From NCBI RefSeq assembly GCF_014931565.1, contig NZ_CP063353.1, positions 1,736,001 to 1,800,000 of the forward strand: 64,000 bases of DNA, in the 5' to 3' direction. Origin of the DNA: Clostridium sp. 'deep sea' (GTDB lineage Bacteria > Bacillota > UBA994 > PWPR01). Shown here piece by piece: positions 42,595 through 52,889 of this stretch. A model generated the notes under the pieces. It saw nothing but the letters and a program-made list of their open reading frames with translations. It searched no databases and was not told the origin of the DNA. The number at the start of each line of letters is the position of its first letter. The stretch's first letter is position 1. The translations under genes were made by a program, and so were the position numbers.

Positions 42595-45252
42595 TTACAC
42601 TAATTCTTTTCTTTGTTTAAGTTCTGCTTGAGCTGCTGCTAAGCGAGCAATGGGAACTCGGTAGGTTGAACAACTTACAAAGTCTAGCCCTAGTTCATTA
42701 CATAATGCTATTGACTCTGGGTCTCCACCGTGTTCTCCACATATACCAATTAGTATATTAGGGTTAGTTTGTTTACCTAAAGTTATCGCTATATCCATTA
42801 GTTTGCCTACACTCGAGCGGTCTAGGGTTACAAATGGGTTATTTTTTAAGATTTTAGCATCTAAATAGTGTTGCATAAATTTACTTTCGGCATCATCTCT
42901 AGAGAATCCGAATGTTGTTTGGGTTAAGTCATTGGTGCCAAATGAGAAGAAATCAGCCTCTTTTGCTATTTCATCTGCTGTTAGTGCTGCTCTAGGTAAT
43001 TCAATCATGGTACCAATGGTATAGCTAAACTTAACATTGTGCTCTTGCATTATTTGTTCTGCAATCTCGATAGTTTGTTTTTTTAGTAATTCTAGTTCTT
43101 TTACATCGACGATTAAAGGAATCTCTACCTCTGGCAATACTTCATAACCCTGTTTAACCAACTCAGCCACAGCTAAAAATATGGCTTGTGCTTGCATAGC
43201 ATAAATCTCTGGATAAGTTATTGCTAAACGACAACCCCTATGTCCAAGCATTGGGTTAAATTCGTGTAAAGATTCTATTTTTTTAAGTAAAGCTTCTTTA
43301 GTTTTAATTATATTTAAATCTGCATTTCTTAGCTTTAGTTCAGTAAGTTCTACTTTTAAGTCTTCTTTGTTTGGTAAAAACTCATGCAAAGGAGGGTCTA
43401 ATAATCTTATACACACGTGATATCCTTGCATGGCTTTTAAAATTTCATAAAAATCTTGTTTTTGATATGGTAATAGCTTTTGCAAATATTCTTTGCGCTC
43501 GTTAAGGGTATCTGCTAATATCATTTTTTGTACTATAGGTAAACGTTCTTTTTCCATAAACATGTGCTCTGTTCTGGTAAGTCCTATGCCTGTAGCACCA
43601 AATTCACGAGCCTTTAAGGCATCTTCGCCATTATCTGCGTTGGCTCTAACACCAAGTTTTTTTACCTCATCTGCCCAAGCTAAAAACTCTGTAAACTCAT
43701 CTGCTAGTTTAGGTAATGACATGGCTACTAAGCCTAGTATTACTAAGCCAGTTGCGCCATCTATAGAGATAATATCTCCTTCATGCACCCTAGTGTTAGT
43801 TGTTACAAAGTATTTCTCTTTAAAATTAATTTTAATTTGCTCACAACCACACACTGCTGGTTTGCCCATACCCCTTGCTACTACAGCTGCATGACTTGTC
43901 ATACCACCTCTGCTAGTTAAGACTCCTTGCGACATTACTAAGCCGTGGATATCGTCTGGGGTGGTCTCGTTACGTACTAGTATTACATTTTCACCCTCAT
44001 TGCCAAGCTTTTCGGCTTTGTCAGCACTAAAAACTACCATACCAGAGGCAGCCCCTGGTGAGGCAGGCAAACCCTTAGCTATTGTGTTTAAATCATTAGT
44101 GTTTTCAATATTGGGGTGTAATAGTTGACTTATTTGTTTGGCATCAACCATTAGTAAAGCCTGCTCTTTAGTAATTAAACCCTCTTTTACTAAGTCTACA
44201 GCTATTTTAATTGAGGCTGCAGCAGTACGTTTACCATTACGAGTTTGTAAAAGATAAAGTTTTTCTTTTTCTATTGTAAACTCAATGTCCTGCATATTTT
44301 TATAATGTTTTTCAAGAATGCTGCAAATTTTAAGAAGCTGATTATAAATAGCTGGCATATCCTTCTCTAATTCACTAATAGGTAACGGAGTACGACTGCC
44401 AGAAACAACATCTTCTCCCTGGGCATTAAATAAATACTCGCCATAAATTTGGTTAACTCCTGTTGATGGGTTACGGGTAAAGGCTACTCCAGTACCACAA
44501 TCATCACCTAAGTTGCCAAATACCATAGCTTGAATATTAACAGCTGTACCTAAATCATGCGCAATTTTATTATAATTACGATAATAAACTGCTCTATCAC
44601 TATTCCAAGAGTTAAATACTGCATTAATCGCTAATAATAACTGTTTATAAGGGTCTTGGGGAAACTCTTCATTAGTGTGCTTTAAGTATAGCTCCTTATA
44701 CTGCTCTATAATTTGCTTTAACGATTCAGCAGTTAACTGATAGTCGTATTCTACACCTTGTTTTTGCTTGATACTATTGAGAATTTGCTCAAATAAAAAA
44801 TGGGGAATGTTCATAGCAACATCACCAAACATTTGAATAAATCTTCGGTAACAGTCTAAGGCAAAACACTCATTATTGCTGGCCTTGATTAAGCCTAAAA
44901 CTGTTTTATCGTTTAATCCTAAGTTTAAAATGGTATCCATCATACCGGGCATAGAAATACTTGCACCCGATCTTACTGAAAAAAGCAATGGTTTATTAGT
45001 ATTGCCAAACTCTTTATTTAGCTGCTGTTCTACATTCTTTATTCCTAACTCTAGCTGCTGTTCTAATCCTAAAGGTAGCTTTTCACCTATATCATAATAC
45101 TCGTTACACGCCTCAGTGGTAATTGTAAACCCAGGGGGTACTGGTAAGCCTATATTGGTCATTTCAGCTAAGTTTGCCCCTTTACCACCCAGTAATGATC
45201 TCATACTTGCATTACCATCTTTAAATAAGTAAACATACTTTTTGTTTTTCAT
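42595..45252 (-). CDS. ppdK: pyruvate, phosphate dikinase
   Basis: The protein is 885 residues, normal length. It interconverts pyruvate, ATP and phosphate with PEP, AMP and pyrophosphate; in anaerobes it serves glycolysis or gluconeogenesis. Domains in order: ATP-grasp (LLGGKGANLAEMTNIGLPVP, VFGNLGDDCGTGVAFTRNPS), the phosphohistidine domain (TSRGGMTSHAAVVARGMG, His in TSHAAV), and the PEP barrel (GLTRTEHMF, MLGHRGCRLAI, GTNDLTQTTFGFSRDD, and GICGEHGGDP with the catalytic Cys). No regulatory kinase/phosphatase gene (yqfL type) is adjacent. GGGAG precedes the ATG. Confidence 0.97.
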   Translation of the reverse strand: MKNKKYVYLFKDGNASMRSLLGGKGANLAEMTNIGLPVPPGFTITTEACNEYYDIGEKLPLGLEQQLELGIKNVEQQLNKEFGNTNKPLLFSVRSGASISMPGMMDTILNLGLNDKTVLGLIKASNNECFALDCYRRFIQMFGDVAMNIPHFLFEQILNSIKQKQGVEYDYQLTAESLKQIIEQYKELYLKHTNEEFPQDPYKQLLLAINAVFNSWNSDRAVYYRNYNKIAHDLGTAVNIQAMVFGNLGDDCGTGVAFTRNPSTGVNQIYGEYLFNAQGEDVVSGSRTPLPISELEKDMPAIYNQLLKICSILEKHYKNMQDIEFTIEKEKLYLLQTRNGKRTAAASIKIAVDLVKEGLITKEQALLMVDAKQISQLLHPNIENTNDLNTIAKGLPASPGAASGMVVFSADKAEKLGNEGENVILVRNETTPDDIHGLVMSQGVLTSRGGMTSHAAVVARGMGKPAVCGCEQIKINFKEKYFVTTNTRVHEGDIISIDGATGLVILGLVAMSLPKLADEFTEFLAWADEVKKLGVRANADNGEDALKAREFGATGIGLTRTEHMFMEKERLPIVQKMILADTLNERKEYLQKLLPYQKQDFYEILKAMQGYHVCIRLLDPPLHEFLPNKEDLKVELTELKLRNADLNIIKTKEALLKKIESLHEFNPMLGHRGCRLAITYPEIYAMQAQAIFLAVAELVKQGYEVLPEVEIPLIVDVKELELLKKQTIEIAEQIMQEHNVKFSYTIGTMIELPRAALTADEIAKEADFFSFGTNDLTQTTFGFSRDDAESKFMQHYLDAKILKNNPFVTLDRSSVGKLMDIAITLGKQTNPNILIGICGEHGGDPESIALCNELGLDFVSCSTYRVPIARLAAAQAELKQRKELV

Positions 45253-45308
45253 AATTAACTCCCTTCAGTTACCTATATGTAACATAGTAAATTCATTATT
45301 TGTATATA

Positions 45309-45440
45309 TAGTGTATACTATTTAGTTAATTAGTGTATACTATTTAAACTATAATGTCACATACGCCTATATTATATCATTTATAAAGATAATTAGTATA
45401 CTTTATTTATAAATTATTCAAAACGTGCATACTTTATTTA
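45309..45440. promoter_or_regulatory. tandem TAGTGTATACTATTTA repeats upstream of ppdK
   Basis: Two identical 16-mers TAGTGTATACTATTTA start at 45309 and 45331, exactly 22 bp (two helical turns) apart. Two diverged copies follow: TAGTATACTTTATTTA at 45394 and GTGCATACTTTATTTA at 45425. The core AGTGTATACT is nearly palindromic. They lie 57-190 bp before the ppdK start. They are likely operators; a CcpN-like regulator is possible by analogy with gluconeogenic genes in Firmicutes. Confidence 0.6.
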
Positions 45441-45500
45441 GTAATAGCTGTTTAGATTAAAACTTTTACTGTTAAGCTAGTTATTTTTATCCTAAATTAT

Positions 45501-45527
45501 AAAAAAAAGAGCCACAAAGTGACTCTT
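45501..45527 (-). terminator. intrinsic terminator, minus strand
   Basis: AAGAGTCAC/GTGGCTCTT with a TTT loop and one mismatch, followed by eight T on the minus strand. It is about 350 bp downstream of the large SLH gene and is its nearest clear terminator. Confidence 0.65.
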
Positions 45528-45875
45528 GCATTTTGTTGACGTTTACAATGTGGTTAAATTACTGCTTGAACTACTTATCTATTCTTTTCATTTTAAACAC
45601 ACTTAAAACTTTTACCCAAACTCAACTAAGCTGCTCTTTAAACCACTACTCTTATTTACTGTAATAACCTGTTTATCGGCTTCTTTTATAGAATATTCCG
45701 TTAGCTTCTTCACTCATGTGATAGATCACCTAATTTAATATCTGTATTCTATAATAGATTTAACTAAAAGTAACTCGTTAGTATTACCGATGTTAGCATG
45801 TGTAAATAAGGGTCTGCTATATAACAGACACCAAAGTATTTAATGTACGTGTAGTTTAGTAATTATATATTACAA
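45528..45875. other. 348-bp region downstream of the SLH gene
   Basis: No complete gene. On the minus strand a 33-codon open stretch (45612-45713; KKLTEYSIKEADKQVITVNK, ending SSLVEFG) has no ribosome binding site and could be a decayed gene end. The rest holds nothing I recognise. Confidence 0.3.
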
Positions 45876-48800
45876 TTAAATTAATTTTGCTTCAGTTAAC
45901 AACCTATAAAGAATAGCAGCAAGTTCTGCCTTAGTTATATTACTTTTAGGGCATAATTGACCTTTTTCATTTCCTTTAAGGAGGTTATTTTTAATACATA
46001 ATGCCATAACCTGCTTTGCCCAGTTTCCTACTTGATCTTTATCTGCGAACTTATTAAGCTCTTGCTCTATTTCCTGCTCGGTAATCTCCACACTTAAACC
46101 TGCCAGCTTCATTGTTCTTACAATAAGGGCTGCTGCCTCTTCTCGGGTTATCTTGTTGTGAGGTCTTAGGGTGTTATCTACAGCATAGCCACTTATTAAG
46201 TTATACTCAAGGGCAGTCGCTACATAGCCAAAGTAGTCATCGGTTTGCTTAACATCAGTAAACTTAGAAACCGTTCCCTTATCGCCAATACCAAGTGCCT
46301 TTACTATTGTTTTGGTAAAGTATAATCTTGTTATCTCTTGATTAGGTTTAAAGTTTGTATCAGTTGATGGTGCTACAATCATTCGGGAGCCCATTTCATT
46401 ACAGATATTTTCTGCCCAGTGTCCCTCTACATCTTCATACTGCTGTGGGTTATAAATCACCGAATAGGTACTATTAGTTAAGCTATTAATTTTAGCATAG
46501 TACTTTTTACCTATTACTATTATTTTTGTTGGTACATGGCAGAATGATCCATCGTGGTAAACCACTATACCTGTAGTTATTTTACTAGCTTCTACTCCCT
46601 CTGGTATGGCTATTGTTCTCTCTACATAGCTATTGTATTTTTTCACTTCTACAGTCTTATTTTTATAGCTGCACTTCACCGTAAAGTCTACTGGAGGCAC
46701 TACCAAGGTTAGTTTATCTTTTTCAGCTGTCTTTTCAACTACTTTTATCATTTCCTTTGGTGTTCCACCAATTTCAATACCTACCTCAATATCCTCTAGA
46801 TCAAGATCTTCTCCTAGTTGCTCTGAAACCTCATCTATATTAATCTGTTCAGCAGGTAGAGCATAAGAGGCTATTTGGGTTTGAATTTCTATTACTGCTT
46901 CTTTTTGCTCCATGGTTTTTACTATTTTCCCATTTAGCTTACTTTTAACTGTGCTTATTTTATTGCTTATTGGTATATGTACCACTGGCTTTTCCTCTTG
47001 CTCTAGTTTCTTTTGCAATTTCTTTTCGTCTACAGTTACTATTGTCACCCGCTTGCCGTTTTGATATTTAGTTTGAGATTTAGCTACAAATTGCTGCACC
47101 TCTCCATTTACCTCTACTGGTATCCATGTGCTTGAGCTTCCACTATTGCTTGGTTTTATCGCTGTAAAGCTCCATGTATCTTTATTGCTAATTCCTGCAA
47201 AAGCATTACCTGAGCTATCCTTGAAGCAAGTGTTATCTATTGCTACATAGTACTTAGTGGATTTTTGTAAAGGGTTTGTTAGGGTAGTGCTTGCAATATT
47301 ATTTACAACTGATACCTTACTAACAGGTATTGCCTCTACTATGCTATCATCGCTATATTTTTTTAGTGTTATGTTACCTGTTCCTTTAACTATATTTTCA
47401 ATAAAGGTCAGTTCTAAATTAGTGCTAGTTGATACTGATGTTGCTCCAGTTGCTGGGTTATATGCTGTTACTGTAGGGGCTACTGTATCCTCTGTTCCTG
47501 TTCCTTTTAGGGTAAAGTTAAGGGTGCTATTGGCTTTATCGTTAGTGGTAATAGTTACAGTTGCTGTTTTCTCACCCGTAGTGCTTGGATCAAATTTTAT
47601 TTCAAAAATCGTCTCAGACCCTGGTAATACATCACCAGCAGCAGTTTGTATATAAAATCCACTTCCACTACAATTAAAAGAATCAACTAATAAAATATAG
47701 TTTCCTGAGTTATGTATTGTAAATACTTTAGTAGCAGAACCAGTATTAATATCTACATCACCAAAATCCGTATCGTTGCTTGTACTTGGGGCACCACCAT
47801 TATTAATAACACGACTATTTCCAGTTACGCTCATAATCACAATTTCATTGTCTTTTGTAATTACATTTACTTTTTTGCTTAAGCTATTGTAGTCTGAAGC
47901 GGGGCTAGTTGAACTAATGTTTATATCGCTTGTTATATCCCCATCTAGGTCAGTATCGTCAACACCTGTTATTGTTACTAGGTGCTCTACATTCCATTTA
48001 GCGTTTTCTATTGTAATAGATGTACTAGATAAGGCTACTTCACTTTCATCTGTTGGTGCTAATGTTATTTTCACATCGTCTGTTGGTTGGGTTGCTAACT
48101 TAATAGCTATTTGATCTGTTGAACCTTCAGTAACACTAGTTGTACCGCCCGCTTCAATTATTATTAGATCTGGTACATCATTATCTACTGTTGTTACTTT
48201 AACTGCTTGATTTACTACTGAGTCGAAGTTATTATCACTTTCTGTACTATTTATACTTAATGTAATATTAGTATCTTGATTACCATCTTTTAAATAATCA
48301 TCTACACCCGTTACTGTTACTGTTTGGGGATTGTTCCAATTAGAGTTTGTAAAGGTTAAGCTGTTTTTATCTAGGGTTAGTTCAGCTGTATTGGGGTTAC
48401 TTATATCTAAAACAACATCTATTATTGGTTGGGCATCTAAAACTACGCTAAAGCTATCTGTAGCACCATCTTCTGCTACTGATGTATTGCCATTTGTTTG
48501 GGTTATGGTAAATCCTGCTGTATCATCGCTTGTTGTTGTAACAGAAACTGTTTTATTTAAATTATGATACTGACTATCACTGGTATCATTTTTTACGGCT
48601 ATGCTAATATTTGAAGCTATATTGCCATCTATAAGGCTATCGTCAACACCTGTGAGTGTTACTGTTTTATTACTGTAGTCATCTTTAGTAAAGGTTAAGG
48701 CAGCTGGGCTAGCAGTTACTTCACCTGTATCTGAGCTACTAACTTCTAATACTACTTTATCTTGTGGTTCTGTATCTATAGCTATAGTAAAAGTGTCTGT

Positions 48801-51800
48801 TGAACCATTCTCACTAACTGTTTTCCCTGTTGTATCTGTTAGGGTTAATCCTGCTACATCATTATCCAATGTTAATACTGCAATTATTTGACCTATATTA
48901 TGGAAATAAGGGTCACTATTTGTGCTATCTACACTTAAATTAATACTGGTTGTTATATAGCCGTCTATTAAATGATCATCTAGTCCTGTTACAGTTACTA
49001 CCTGCTTAATATTCCAGTTATCTTTATTAAAGACTAGGCTAGTGGTGTCTAGTTCTACCTCACTAGTGTCCGATTTATTTATGTTGATTACAACATTATT
49101 TACAGGCTTTGCATCTAAAACTACTGTAAAGGTATCTGTAGTTCCTGCCTCACTTACTTCTGTATCTCCCGCTGTTTCTTCAACAGTAAAACCAGCTATC
49201 TCATTATCTTCTGTTGTTACTGATAGAGTATCTCTTAGGCTATGGTAATGGATATTACTACTTGAGTTATTTACGCCTAATTCAATTCCTACTTCTTTAT
49301 CTCCATCTACAAAGGTATCATTTATAGCTGTTACAACTACTGTTTGTACCTTATCCCAATTAGAACTGGTAAATGTTAAGCTACTTTTACTAAGTGTTAA
49401 CTCCTCGATGTTTAGAACAGTTAAGTCTATAACCACATTGTTAGCTGGCCTTGCATCTAATACTACGGCAAAGCAGTCTGTTGCTCCATTTTCAGTAACA
49501 GTAGTATTTCCATCTGTTTCAGTTACAGTAAAGCCTGCAACCTCATTATCTTCTGTTGTTACAACTAGAGTTTCGCTTACATTATGATAAGTTAGGTCAC
49601 TATTTGAATTATTTACACTCAGGTTAATATTAGTGGTTACATTACCATCTACCAGGTTATCATCTAATCCTGTTACAGTAACAGTTTGAGCTTGATTCCA
49701 ATCACTTGTTGTAAAGGTTAAGCTATCGTCACTAATTTTTATTTCTCCCACAGTAGATTTCGTTATATTTATAACTACATTACTGGTTGGTTTAGTATCT
49801 AGCACTACATCAAAGGTATCTGTAGTGGTTTCTTCTGACACTATCGTTTTATCTCCTGTTTGAATTAATGTTATGCCTGCTTCATCATCATCAACTGTTG
49901 TTACAGTAATCTTTTGATTAGCAATAGGGTCAAAGCTATCATCACTTTTTTCATCATTGATACTTACTGTTATATCTGTATTTTGATTTCCATCATCTAT
50001 GTAATCATCTATTCCTGTTACTGTTACTGTTTGGGGATTGTTCCAATTAGAGTTTGTAAAGGTTAAGCTGCTTTTATCTAGGGTTAGTTCAGCTGTATTG
50101 GGGTTACTTATATCTAAAACAACATCTATTATTGGTTGGGCATCTAAAACTACGCTAAAGCTATCTGTAGCACCATCTTCTGCTACTGATGTATTGCCAT
50201 TTGTTTGGGTTATGGTAAATCCTGCTGTATCATCGCTTGTTGTTGTAACAAAAACTGTTTTATTTAAATTATGATACTGACTATCACTGGTATCATTTTT
50301 TACGGCTATGCTAATATTTGAAGCTATATTGCCATCTATAAGGCTATCGTCAACACCTGTGAGTGTTACTGTTTTATTACTGTAGTCATCTTTAGTAAAG
50401 GTTAAGGCAGCTGGGCTAGCAGTTACTTCACCTGTATCTGAGCTACTAACTTCTAATACTACTTTATCTTGTGGTTCTGTATCTATAGCTATAGTAAAAG
50501 TGTCTGTTGAACCATTCTCACTAACTGTTTTCCCTGTTGTATCTGTTAGGGTTAATCCTGCTACATCATTATCACTTATAGTGGCAGTTACTGCTTGCTC
50601 ACCTTTCTCAGTGCCATTATTTACTGATGTTATCTCAACATTAATTCTTTCTTGACCTTCAGCTATATTATCATTTGTGCTTGTTATAGTAATGCAGTTT
50701 TCAATATCACCAGCATTGATTTTAATAATAGTAGGCGCTACATAGTCTTCATTACTTGCATCACCTGTGTATGCTAGGTTTACTGTTATGTTTTTACCTG
50801 ACTCTTCTGACAGTGTAGCTTTTAGAGTAGCCTGTCCACTATTTTCAGCTAAGTTGCTTTTTTCTATTGTTAATGTTACTGTTGGAGGATCATCATCGTC
50901 TAAGATAGTTATTGTATGTTGTTGTGTTCCATCTTCAGTTCCACCTGTCACTGAATCAACATCTATAATAATAGTTTCATCTTCTTCATCTAAGGTATCC
51001 TGAACACTTGTTAGTATTGTTGTTGCTTGATTCAGGTTTGCTGGTATTGTTATGGTATTACTTGCTAAGTTATAATCTGTACTCGACCCTGTAGCAGTTG
51101 TGCCAGAGGATAGTACAGCTAAATTTACTGTTATATCTTGAGTTGTGCTGCCAGTTTTATGAAATGTTATTGTACATGTCTCATTATTTTCTAATATTTG
51201 AGTTGAGCTCACCTCAAGAGTTACTAAGGGCTTATCGCTGTCGTCATTTATCTTACAAATAACCTGCTGGATTCCATTTTCCCTACCATTAGTTACTGAG
51301 TCTATGTCAACAATAATGGACTCTTCCTCTTCATAGATGGTGTCTTTAATTCCCTTTAGAACTGTTGTTGCAAATAGCTGACCACTAGGAATTATAATAG
51401 AGGAAGTGGCTGTGTAATCTGTTATATTAGTAGCTACTCCCGAAAATGCAAGGTTAACTGTAATATCTTTGTTAAATTTATGTAATAATGTAGCTTTAAG
51501 ATTTGTAGTACCACCATTTTCATTAATTTCAGAGCTAGGATCTAAGATTAGTGTTACTGTTGGTTGTGATATGACGTTTAAGGTAGCTGTGTAAATATCA
51601 TCACTATCAAAAGCCCCATCATTTACCTTAAAAGTAAATGCAGAATTGTGACCATTGGAGTTTATGTATTTAAATTGACTATTATCTAAATTTGCTTTAG
51701 TAACTATTGAATCAACAGTAAGGGCAGTCTCCTCATTATCTATTGTATTACTATTATTTAAATCTATCCATAAAGACCCAATCTTAGGAGTGGCTGTTAT

Positions 51801-52679
51801 TTTTACATGATCTAATTTATTTTCATTTTTTCTATCAAAGTCTGTGGTTTTAAAGGTATGAGCAGTGTCTTGATAAATGGATGATACTGTAAAACTAGTT
51901 GCTGTTGGTTTTTGAATTACTGTAAAATTATAAGCTAAGGGATTAATGGAATATGGTGTACTATTTGTAGCATCAACATCCCAGTTATTTAAATCATTTA
52001 TTGCTTCTCTTAAAACCTCTGGAGTACCTGAGGTAACTGATTCGTCATTATACATAAAATTATCTTTTTCAATTATTTGAGAGTTCTTAATACCGTATAC
52101 CCATATTGCAGCATTATTATCTTTTAAAACATTTGGTAAGGCAGAGGTTGAACCAGAACTAACTCCTCCATCCCAGTTTTCTTCAGTAGTGCTAGGAGTA
52201 CCTATTTCATAATTATAGTGAATACCAGCTATCAAAGTTTCAGGATTAGTATAATCAGATCCTTGGTAAATGAATAACTGATCACCATTAAAATGAAGAT
52301 ACATTGCAGGTTTATTAGGTTCATTAATTACCTCTATATTATCATTAGATACTACCGGATTATCTCCTTTGGTTTTTATATGTACTACAGTTCCAGCATC
52401 TAAGTCTTGCTTTACTGTACACTTCAATATCCCATCTGAACCATCATCTACAAATCCAGTACTATCATCCCAACCTTCATCAGTTATGTACAAAATAGTT
52501 CCAGACTCTATATCTTTTAATAAAACAAAAGCAAAGTCGTCATTGCCATCTGCGTTAAGTCCAACAAAGGCAATATCCCCTGTATTTAAAGACGTAGCTG
52601 CTTGTGCTGGTGTTGTGGTTATTGATAAAAAAATAATTACACTTATTACAATTGCCAGAAACTTTAGTCTTATTCTCAT
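45876..52679 (-). CDS. giant SLH-anchored surface protein with Calx-beta and related repeats
   Basis: The protein is 2267 residues. A signal peptide (1 to about 28, ending TTPAQA) is followed by an N-terminal domain of unknown role (NTGDIAFVGLNADGNDDFAF), a cadherin-like segment, and three Calx-beta-type domains (about 373-703; VTLILDPSSEINENGG). Eight repeats of about 112 residues come next (about 703-1613), each opening like AGFTITQTNGNTSVAEDG and containing LTFTxxxWNxxQTVTVTGxDD. Then come a Hydin-like domain (about 1613-1723), a Big_5-type Ig domain (PTVTAYNPATGATSVS) and three SLH domains (about 2080-2267; YEDVEGHWAENI, RLYFTKTIVKALG, ITREEAAALIVRTMKLAG). SLH domains bind pyruvylated wall polymer. 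AAAGGAG precedes the ATG at 52679. Confidence 0.93.
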   Translation of the reverse strand: MRIRLKFLAIVISVIIFLSITTTPAQAATSLNTGDIAFVGLNADGNDDFAFVLLKDIESGTILYITDEGWDDSTGFVDDGSDGILKCTVKQDLDAGTVVHIKTKGDNPVVSNDNIEVINEPNKPAMYLHFNGDQLFIYQGSDYTNPETLIAGIHYNYEIGTPSTTEENWDGGVSSGSTSALPNVLKDNNAAIWVYGIKNSQIIEKDNFMYNDESVTSGTPEVLREAINDLNNWDVDATNSTPYSINPLAYNFTVIQKPTATSFTVSSIYQDTAHTFKTTDFDRKNENKLDHVKITATPKIGSLWIDLNNSNTIDNEETALTVDSIVTKANLDNSQFKYINSNGHNSAFTFKVNDGAFDSDDIYTATLNVISQPTVTLILDPSSEINENGGTTNLKATLLHKFNKDITVNLAFSGVATNITDYTATSSIIIPSGQLFATTVLKGIKDTIYEEEESIIVDIDSVTNGRENGIQQVICKINDDSDKPLVTLEVSSTQILENNETCTITFHKTGSTTQDITVNLAVLSSGTTATGSSTDYNLASNTITIPANLNQATTILTSVQDTLDEEDETIIIDVDSVTGGTEDGTQQHTITILDDDDPPTVTLTIEKSNLAENSGQATLKATLSEESGKNITVNLAYTGDASNEDYVAPTIIKINAGDIENCITITSTNDNIAEGQERINVEITSVNNGTEKGEQAVTATISDNDVAGLTLTDTTGKTVSENGSTDTFTIAIDTEPQDKVVLEVSSSDTGEVTASPAALTFTKDDYSNKTVTLTGVDDSLIDGNIASNISIAVKNDTSDSQYHNLNKTVFVTTTSDDTAGFTITQTNGNTSVAEDGATDSFSVVLDAQPIIDVVLDISNPNTAELTLDKSSLTFTNSNWNNPQTVTVTGIDDYIDDGNQNTDITVSINDEKSDDSFDPIANQKITVTTVDDDEAGITLIQTGDKTIVSEETTTDTFDVVLDTKPTSNVVINITKSTVGEIKISDDSLTFTTSDWNQAQTVTVTGLDDNLVDGNVTTNINLSVNNSNSDLTYHNVSETLVVTTEDNEVAGFTVTETDGNTTVTENGATDCFAVVLDARPANNVVIDLTVLNIEELTLSKSSLTFTSSNWDKVQTVVVTAINDTFVDGDKEVGIELGVNNSSSNIHYHSLRDTLSVTTEDNEIAGFTVEETAGDTEVSEAGTTDTFTVVLDAKPVNNVVININKSDTSEVELDTTSLVFNKDNWNIKQVVTVTGLDDHLIDGYITTSINLSVDSTNSDPYFHNIGQIIAVLTLDNDVAGLTLTDTTGKTVSENGSTDTFTIAIDTEPQDKVVLEVSSSDTGEVTASPAALTFTKDDYSNKTVTLTGVDDSLIDGNIASNISIAVKNDTSDSQYHNLNKTVSVTTTSDDTAGFTITQTNGNTSVAEDGATDSFSVVLDAQPIIDVVLDISNPNTAELTLDKNSLTFTNSNWNNPQTVTVTGVDDYLKDGNQDTNITLSINSTESDNNFDSVVNQAVKVTTVDNDVPDLIIIEAGGTTSVTEGSTDQIAIKLATQPTDDVKITLAPTDESEVALSSTSITIENAKWNVEHLVTITGVDDTDLDGDITSDINISSTSPASDYNSLSKKVNVITKDNEIVIMSVTGNSRVINNGGAPSTSNDTDFGDVDINTGSATKVFTIHNSGNYILLVDSFNCSGSGFYIQTAAGDVLPGSETIFEIKFDPSTTGEKTATVTITTNDKANSTLNFTLKGTGTEDTVAPTVTAYNPATGATSVSTSTNLELTFIENIVKGTGNITLKKYSDDSIVEAIPVSKVSVVNNIASTTLTNPLQKSTKYYVAIDNTCFKDSSGNAFAGISNKDTWSFTAIKPSNSGSSSTWIPVEVNGEVQQFVAKSQTKYQNGKRVTIVTVDEKKLQKKLEQEEKPVVHIPISNKISTVKSKLNGKIVKTMEQKEAVIEIQTQIASYALPAEQINIDEVSEQLGEDLDLEDIEVGIEIGGTPKEMIKVVEKTAEKDKLTLVVPPVDFTVKCSYKNKTVEVKKYNSYVERTIAIPEGVEASKITTGIVVYHDGSFCHVPTKIIVIGKKYYAKINSLTNSTYSVIYNPQQYEDVEGHWAENICNEMGSRMIVAPSTDTNFKPNQEITRLYFTKTIVKALGIGDKGTVSKFTDVKQTDDYFGYVATALEYNLISGYAVDNTLRPHNKITREEAAALIVRTMKLAGLSVEITEQEIEQELNKFADKDQVGNWAKQVMALCIKNNLLKGNEKGQLCPKSNITKAELAAILYRLLTEAKLI
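48310..48866 (-). repeat. 557-bp direct repeat, copy A
   Basis: Nearly identical to 50017-50573 (offset 1707). I saw two differences by eye: near 48352 and near 48544, the latter giving VSV versus VFV in the protein. It encodes parts of repeats 6 and 7 of the SLH protein. Confidence 0.9.
50017..50573 (-). repeat. 557-bp direct repeat, copy B
   Basis: Partner of copy A, in frame and in the same orientation, encoding parts of repeats 1 and 2. The other repeats of the array are well diverged at DNA level, so this pair is recent or homogenised. Confidence 0.9.
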
Positions 52680-52820
52680 GCTGCTTTCTCCTTTACTTAT
52701 CATATTCCAATTAAATATTATAGTTTAATATGAATAATCATTCCATACTTATGTGCATAATTATTAATGATAGTTAATAAACATTTATACTTAAAGAATT
52801 AAGCTCTTCACTAGTTAAAC

Positions 52821-52889
52821 TTAAATTTTATTTATAGCTGAGTTTGTTTCACTTGTTTTTGTTACATTAATAAACTCTAGTACACTCAT
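52821..52889 (-). pseudogene. 22-codon ORF resembling an ABC ATPase N-terminus
   Basis: ATG with AAGGGAG seven bases upstream. The product starts MSVLEFINVTKTSETNSAI and then ends NKI. This strongly resembles the first 22 residues of ABC ATP-binding proteins (LEFKNVTKTYG...AINNI), but a stop follows at once. It is either the remnant of a deleted ABC gene or a short peptide that resembles one by chance. It lies in the gap upstream of the SLH gene. Confidence 0.35.

Noticed and set aside
45309-45440. CRISPR or replication-origin iterons
   Set aside because: Only four short repeats, two degraded, with no cas genes, DnaA boxes or rep gene; an operator array is simpler.
45501-45527. Possible toxin-antitoxin or phage-like locus around the short fragments at 45.5-45.9 kb
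   Set aside because: No paired small genes with ribosome binding sites; only a terminator and one unsupported open stretch.
47257-51003. Several plus-strand ORFs of 65-132 codons inside the SLH gene
   Set aside because: They mirror the repeats of the large gene (two are near-identical because of the 557-bp duplication) and have Val/Ser-rich antisense composition.
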